Source of the DNA: Toxorhynchites rutilus septentrionalis
Taxonomy: Eukaryota > Arthropoda > Insecta > Diptera > Culicidae
NCBI RefSeq assembly: GCF_029784135.1
Contig: NC_073746.1
Span: 15,452,416 to 15,516,415 of the forward strand
Direction of reading: 5' to 3'
Length of the DNA stretch: 64,000 nucleotides
Position 1 is the first letter of the stretch; each line of letters starts with the position of its first letter. The notes under the pieces were generated by a model that saw only the letters and a list, made by a program, of their open reading frames with translations, had not been told where the DNA came from and did no database searches. Below, piece after piece: positions 58,101 to 64,000 of the stretch. The position numbers and the translations under genes are program-made.

Positions 58101-59370
58101 TCTATCTATATATATAAAAATGGAGTGATGTCTGTCTGTCTGTCTGATTCTTATAGACTCGGAAACTACTGAACCGATCGACATGAAAATTGGTATGTAG
58201 GGGTTTTTGGGGCCGGGGAAGGTTTCGTGATATTCCCCCTCTCTAAGGGGGGGCTGCCATACAAATGAAACACAAATTTCTGCATTACTCGGAAATTAAC
58301 CAAGCAAACGAAACCAAAGTTGGCATGTGAAAGTTTTAGGGTGCAATAAATGTTTCTATGATGGTTAGACAGTCCTTCCCCCACTCAAAGGGGGGGCTGC
58401 CATACAAATGAAACACAAATTTCTGCATTACTCGAGAATTAATCAAGCAAATGAAACCAAATTTGGCATGTGGAGGTTTTAGGATGCAATAAATGTTTCT
58501 ATGGTGATAAGATACTCCTTCCCCCTCTCTTAGAGGGGGCTGCCATACAAATGAAACACAATTTTTTGCATTACTCGGAAATTAATCAATCAAACGAAAC
58601 CAAAGTTGGCATGTGAAAGTTTTAGGGTGCAATAAATGTTTCTATGATGGTTAGACAGTCCTTCCCCCACTCAAAGAGGGGGCTGCCATACAAATGAAAC
58701 ACAAATTTCTGCATTACTCGAGAATTAATCAAGCAAATGAAACCAAATTTGGCATGTGGAGGTTTTAGGATGCAATAAATATTTCTATGGTGTTATGATA
58801 CTCCTTCCCCCTCTCTTAGAGGGGGCTGCCGTACAAATGAAACACAAATTTCTGCATTACTCGAGAATTAATCAAGCGAATGAAATCAAATTTGGCATGT
58901 GGAGGTTTTAGGATGCAATAAATATTTCTATGGTGTTATGATACTCCTTCCCCCTCTCTTAGAGGGGGCTGCCGTACAAATGAAACACAAATTTTTGCAT
59001 TACCCGAGAATTAATCAAGCAAATTAAAGCAAATTAGGCATATGGAAACTTTAGGGTGCAATGAAAGTTTCTATGGTGGTTAGATACCCCTCCCCCCCTC
59101 TCTTAGGGGTGGCGGCCAAACACTTGCAAGTAATTGAAAAATCTTGAACGAAAATTGTATCTGAAAATAATCTGATATTATAATGACGAGTTTTGGTAGA
59201 AGTCCTAGGAAATTTATATTAAAAGTAAATTGTGAAGGGTCAATTATAAGATAAATCAATGAACAGTTCTGCGATTGGACCCATGATCGTAAGTAAGAAA
59301 ACGTGAACGTTTGGAGGTATTGATAACAAAAAATAAATTTGGGCGGAACGAAGTTTGCCGGGTCAGCTAG
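58101..59370 (+). mobile_element. Helitron-like non-autonomous element 3
   Basis: It starts TCTATCTATATATATAAAAA after ...ATACA and ends GGGTCAGCTAG before T. The head is almost identical to that of the element at 40,419. Seven repeat units follow with CTGCC (or a variant) at 58,254, 58,397, 58,540, 58,683, 58,826, 58,969 and about 59,113. The first six are exactly 143 bp apart. Between the array and the tail are about 220 bp of AT-rich sequence absent from element 1. The tail GGGCGGAACGAAGTTTGCC is shared. No protein. Confidence 0.75.
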
Positions 59371-59443
59371 TGTATACTAAAAATATTCTTTGTTTCATTT
59401 TTACGGAGCTCGAAAATATATGCAGTCCTGGTTTCCGCATGTA

Positions 59444-61097
59444 AGGTAGATAGGGGCAATATGGTCCCCCTAAGAATGAAACGTCCTAATTCATGTAGGA
59501 ACATCTATAAATTATGCTACATATTAAAACATCACGATTTGAAACCTTATTGATGTAGATTGTATGAATACGTTTTAAAAAAGATTTATGTGGAAAAATT
59601 ACACTTTTGAAAATGTGTTCCATTTCCATCGATCGAAAACACTACGGGGCAAAATGGGCCACCATGCGGGGCAATATGACCATGTCTTTTGATTAAATAA
59701 TTTAAGCATGTTTTCGTAGGGGAATAATGTAACAAGTTCATAAAACGAAAGCTCATTCTATTTTGCAACTTTTACGTGTATTTCAGTGATTGGACTACAA
59801 TTTTACGTTGCTCAAATCAAGAACAGAGAACATCTGTGCATCGATAGCATTGGTTCTGTTTATCGCCACCCGTAGAGGAACTGAATTGTGTCCCACAGTA
59901 GCAACATAAGGTGTCCTGTGGAATATTCTATAATGGTTATGCCTTGCTCAGCACCCTGCGCTCATCAGCCTTTTTCTCTGCATTGCTAGGATTTTGGAAT
60001 TTTTGGTCTGCACCTGTGTAGCGCTGCACTGATTTTAGTATTGTTGAGCCCCTCGTTTCTATGAGTATGAACGTCAGTTTCAACACAACTCCCGTGTGTA
60101 GAATCTGAGTGTCTTTTCATATGTGTATGTTTCGGATGAACTGCAAAGCGAATGCTTTTCCCCTTTCCGATTTCACTGCTAGCTATAATTGAGTGCCAGA
60201 TGTAACTCGACGGCTCAATTTAGCCAAGACACGTCTCAGAAAATGTCTTAGACACTCGTGTGAGTTTTTTCTAAGAAATTCACGTTTCCTTAACCGGGAG
60301 AGTTTTTGGCGGGTTTTCTTGGTATTTGAATTCGGAATCCGGCGAGCGACTCGATTTAAGCTGCGCTCGGGAGATTAAAGATAATCGCCCGAAAAGGTTT
60401 GAAAAGTGGACAGATGTAGGCAAGGGGGTTGAGGGTAAGACTACGTATTATTAATATCGTTAATAATTGCGTAGTTCCGGTCCTTTTGATCATTGCGCTG
60501 ATCTGAGGACTTCGAAGAAATATTCTTCCATTTCAACTTGGCCCGTGGAAGAGGCAGCAGTGTGTAGTTCCGTTTGTGAAATCGCGAGTAGTTCAAAAGG
60601 TAGTTGGTACTTTTCACGCCATAGTTAGTGTAGCTCATTTGTGTTTTTTTTTCTTTGTTTGTTCTTTTTCTCTCCAAGCAAAGCGGCCGATGCACCAAGA
60701 AAAAAATATGTCCATTCCTCCCCATACGTTTACGCTCAATAAAAATGAACCGATCTTTTACATGAAACGGCAAAGCAGCGCAACAAATCAGTGAAAATGT
60801 TCAGAAATAATACCAGTACGAATTGATATAAAGAGCAGAGTCATAAATTTCAGCATGGAGCGTACAGAGCTAATTTTGTTGACTGTTTTTATATGTTTTT
60901 CGTGATAATCAGTAAGTGTGATATTTCTCTCAATATCTTCATACAACAATTGAATTTGAATACGGTTTTCACGGAGATACTTAATTAGAGTATTTCCAAC
61001 ACAATTGTTGGCAAAAAAGTGTTATTGGTTCAATAACAAGCCCAAACGAACGGTGGCCCATTTAGCCCTGCCTGGTCATATTGCCCCTATCTATCCT
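59444..61097. mobile_element. Foldback-type element, ~1.65 kb
   Basis: The left end GGTAGATAGGGGCAATATGG is matched in reverse by CATATTGCCCCTATCTATCC at the right end. Further inside, GGGGCAAAATGGGCCACCATG and GGGGCAATATGACCATG on the left (59,645-59,684) are echoed in reverse by GGTGGCCCATTTAGCCCTGCC on the right (about 61,050-61,072). The interior holds a 14-bp inverted repeat, CTACGTATTATTAA...TTAATAATTGCGTAG, at about 60,441-60,475. No transposase or convincing gene; several short frames only. Confidence 0.6.
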
Positions 61098-61099
61098 AT

Positions 61100-61841
61100 C
61101 ACATAAATAATAAGTTTGGCGTCTTCCATCTTCCATCCAGATCCCGATAAAAATCTTCCTGTTTGAACATACAAAACCATGCTCTGTACATCTTCACAGT
61201 GTCGTAAAACATGGAGTTTTCCATGAGATGGGTAACAGCTTTTGTTTATGCAGAGTACCGTTATATATTATTTACAGGAACACCGTGTTGATTCGTGAAC
61301 AAGTTCACTAGACCTTAAATTTCGTTTAGAAAAAGTATAAACTGATACATTGTTGCAGAAAGTAAAAGATTAGTATACGTCCTTGCTGTGGTGGCTGAGA
61401 ACAGACAAACGACCACAAAGGGTTAACACATTTCGAACATGTTTTTGTTGGATAAAGTGTTATTTATCTATATAAATAAAAATGGAAGGCCAAATGTGTT
61501 GGCAAGCGCAAAACCCGAGAAAACAGTAATCCGATTTGAGCCGTCTTTATTTTGTTGAATTCGTCTCTGCCCGTAGATCAATGCACTATGGTCCAGGAGG
61601 TGCATTTAAGTGGAAATTAGCATCTAGAGCTCAACAGTGATACTCTAGACAAAAACTGTCTTCGACAATGTTGTTACATATAAAAGAGCGCTTATTTTTA
61701 TGTTATCAAAAATAGGGTGACCAAAATTTACGATGAAATAAAAAATCCAACTTTCTTATCTGTATAGATAGAGGTAAACATAGTTCGACAATATTGTAGC
61801 TCTGGTTATTTTAAGTAACTTTGTGGAACAATATTTCTTTC
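61100..61841. other. AT-rich with another Helitron-like head
   Basis: At about 61,466-61,495, TCTATATAAATAAAAATGGAA resembles a Helitron start. No tail was found before the DD37E element. No gene. Confidence 0.4.
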
Positions 61842-61843
61842 TA

Positions 61844-63104
61844 AAGGGTGTGTCACATCAAATTGCATCACGGAAAAAACGCTGTAGAAATTTAATTTTT
61901 AGGAATTATATCTTCAGCTTTCGCTTATAATCAGATAAGAGTGTATAGATCACGTTGGCCATGCTTCACTGTCAATTTTTCATAAATTTGGAAAAATGTC
62001 GTCGAACGAAAAAGAGCGTCGTGAATTAATCCTGTGCACTCATTTCGAGAATCCGGAGTTGCCAATCCACGGTCAGCGGAGTACTAAAACGATACTTCGA
62101 GAACCTAACCATCGACCGGAAGGTGAAGAACGGCAAAAATGGATGCTCCGTCAGTGAAAAAGATCATAAGCGCGTAGTTAAGCAGTTTAGACGTGATCCG
62201 AGAAGTTCGGTCCGGGATGTCGCCAATAAGCTGAATTTGTCAAGTTCATTCGTCCAGTGGACCAAGCAGCGGGAGGGCCTGCGTACATACAAGGTTCAGA
62301 AGGCTCCTAACCGCGACGAAAGGCAAAACATGGAGGGGAAGACGCGAGCCCGGAAACTGTACACCGAAATGCTGACGAAGCCGCATTGCCTGGTAATGGA
62401 CGACGAAACCTACGTCAAAGCGGACTTTCGTCAGCTGCCGGGCCTGTTGTTCTTCTCCGCAGAGGACAAATTCAGCGTTCCGGAGGAGATTCGCAAGCAG
62501 AAACTATCCAAGTTTGCCAAAAAGTACATGGTGTGGCAAGCGATCTGCTCTTGCGGAAAGCGGAGCGCCCCCTTCGTGATGACCGGCACGGTAAACGGGC
62601 AGGTTTACCTTAAGGAGTGCCTACAGAAGCGCTTACTACCACCATTGAAGCAGCACGAGGGCCCGACCATCTTCTGGCCGGATCTCGCTTCGTGCCACTA
62701 TTCAAAGGACGTGTTGGAGTGGTACGAAGCCAACGGGGTCACCTTCGTGCCAAAGGAAATGAACCCGCCCAACGCGCCGGAGCTTCGCCCAATAGAGAAA
62801 TATTGGGGGATTATGAAGCAGGCCCTCCGGAAGAACCCAAAAGTTGTCAAATCGGAGGCGGACTTCAAGAGAAAATGGATTTCTGTTAAAAAAAACTACA
62901 ACCTGCCTTGTACAGAACCTTATGGACGGGGTAAAGAGGAAGGTGCGAGCATACGGGCTTGGGCTCGAAGTATGAATTAAAAGAAAATGCCAAAAGTTGT
63001 TTAATAATTTTTATTTTACTGTCTAAAATTTTCAAAAGGATCGGTCTACTGGGCGAATTTCTACAGCGTTTTTTCCGTGATGCAATTTGATGTGACACAC
63101 CCTT
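61844..63104 (+). mobile_element. DD37E (ITmD37E-type) transposon, defective sister copy
   Basis: The same ~49-bp termini as the element at 9766 lie next to TA (61,842-61,843 and 63,105-63,106). It is 1261 bp, exactly 37 bp shorter than the intact copy. That difference is fully explained by one 35-bp deletion and two single-base deletions inside the gene. Otherwise only scattered substitutions distinguish the copies, so both derive from a recent common source. Confidence 0.93.
61996..62975 (+). pseudogene. DD37E transposase, frameshifted by three deletions
   Basis: Aligned with the intact gene at 9918, this copy lost 35 bp around codons 22-35 (after GAGAATCCGGAGTTG), which removes the first helix-turn-helix. 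Two single-base deletions occur near codon 309-316 (TTCTGTTAAAAAAAAC and CTGCCTTGTAC). The catalytic core remains open in one frame (62,123-62,980) with MDDETY, FWPDLASCHYS and LRPIEKYW intact. Its own terminal frame runs past the normal TGA. It cannot give a normal protein but keeps intact termini, so it may still be moved by a transposase from elsewhere. Confidence 0.93.
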
Positions 63105-63106
63105 TA

Positions 63107-64000
63107 TCTCTTCAAATAACCGATATAGCGCTTTTTCTCTAGGTTGAGTTAGGGTTACCATGAAAAAAAAGGTTTTTTTTCTCTAACTTTTATATGAAAA
63201 TTTCTACATCAAAACTGTCTTCGAATGATCTTTAGAGCTTTCCAATCCACGCATTTTACGGTGCAAAACTTGTATGTACCTTAATGCTAATCAAAGTTAT
63301 TGATGTTTTTCCCCAAAAAACACGACCTTTTCATTTGCTTGTCGTTCTTTTTGGGGCGAACATAATAAAAAAATATTGATGGCATTTTAAAGAGCACATT
63401 TGACTCTACATAAGGTGAAACTTTCAAAAGAGTGTTATTTTTTGTATTTGAGTAAATTAAATTTGAAATTATGAGTTTTTGCATATAAATGAACAAGTTG
63501 CAATTTTTAAATGCATATAGTAAGCGTAGACTTTAAAGCAGCATCACTTCAGTTCAGTCTTATAGCCACTCAACATGGAGGTTCAAAGAAGACACATTGT
63601 TGATTTCCTTTTTCGGTGGACGAAATATAGAAGACGTTATACAATTATTACGAGAAAAATTTCTGACTATTTCCTTTTTCTACAATAAAATGTATTTATT
63701 GTATAAAAAGAAAAGCGGGGACCGACAAATTATCAAATGCTTCCTGAGTAGAAACCGTATAAAGAACAACTCGGGGCTCGACGTGTAATTTTTTAGTATT
63801 GACATATTTTACTGGCGATGAGTTGATTGATGACATTATTTTATCAAACTTTTGTTGTTCCTATTGTTTTATTCAAATTTATGTTTATAATCTTCCGTAT
63901 GTACATATTAACCTGTTTTAGTTGTTATAATGGAAATTAAGTTCATAGTAATAATTAAAAATCATACAAATAAAAAACTACAAAATCAAATGCTTAGCAT
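63107..64000. other. AT-rich, no gene recognised
   Basis: Only short low-complexity frames (for example 63,597-63,788). No element ends identified before the window edge. Confidence 0.4.

Overview
The window looks like gene-poor, repeat-dense nuclear DNA of a culicine mosquito, most likely Aedes. It is AT-rich eukaryotic sequence with no bacterial operon structure and no host gene that I can recognise. The clues to the lineage are several DD37E (ITmD37E-type, first described from mosquitoes) transposons, DD34D mariners, a tRNA-headed SINE resembling the Aedes Feilai type, Helitron-like elements with internal tandem repeats, piggyBac-like and hAT-like MITEs, and long simple satellites. The species is inferred, not shown.

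Layout. 0-9.7 kb: SINE fragments, a reversed Helitron-like fragment, the 5' end of a Tc1/mariner-type element, a copy of an unclassified ~1 kb repeat, and two related TA-flanked MITEs. 9.77-11.06 kb: a complete DD37E transposon with an intact 338-residue transposase, the only full-length credible protein in the window. 12-14.1 kb: a 35-bp minisatellite, then an exact 80-copy hexamer array and a 9-mer array. 16.8-20.3 kb: an inverted-terminus element with palindromic internal repeats and a decayed mariner nested inside. 22.4-23.7 kb: a TTAA-flanked piggyBac-like element. 24.7-30.4 kb: mostly unrecognised sequence.

30.5-34.7 kb: a pyrimidine-rich satellite of 9-, 7- and 8-bp units arranged in a higher-order pattern repeated three times. 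34.9-39.9 kb: a truncated DD37E end joined to a mariner relic, a CENP-B/pogo-like scrap, and a Tc1 relic present as an inverted duplication. 40.4-41.4 kb and 58.1-59.4 kb: two Helitron-like elements carrying 6 and 7 copies of a 143-bp repeat. 41.4-42.9 kb: a second copy of the unclassified repeat, interrupted by a poly-A retroposon with a 10-bp target duplication. 45.4-47 kb: a non-LTR reverse transcriptase pseudogene. 48.2-49.5 kb: a second DD37E family, with two stops in its transposase.

49.6-53.8 kb: a hAT-like MITE, an ~849-bp hexamer satellite, an LTR-like promoter/poly-A block, and a mariner inserted exactly into a Helitron 5' end. 54.6-55.1 kb: a SINE with a perfect 15-bp target duplication. 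56.6-57.4 kb: jockey-type RT and DD37E scraps. 59.4-61.1 kb: a foldback element. 61.8-63.1 kb: a near-identical but frameshifted sister of the 9.8-kb DD37E transposon.

The genes do not form a pathway. The window records successive waves of transposition: the 9.8-kb transposase could have mobilised its own defective relatives at 34.9 and 61.8 kb, and the nested insertions give a relative order of events.
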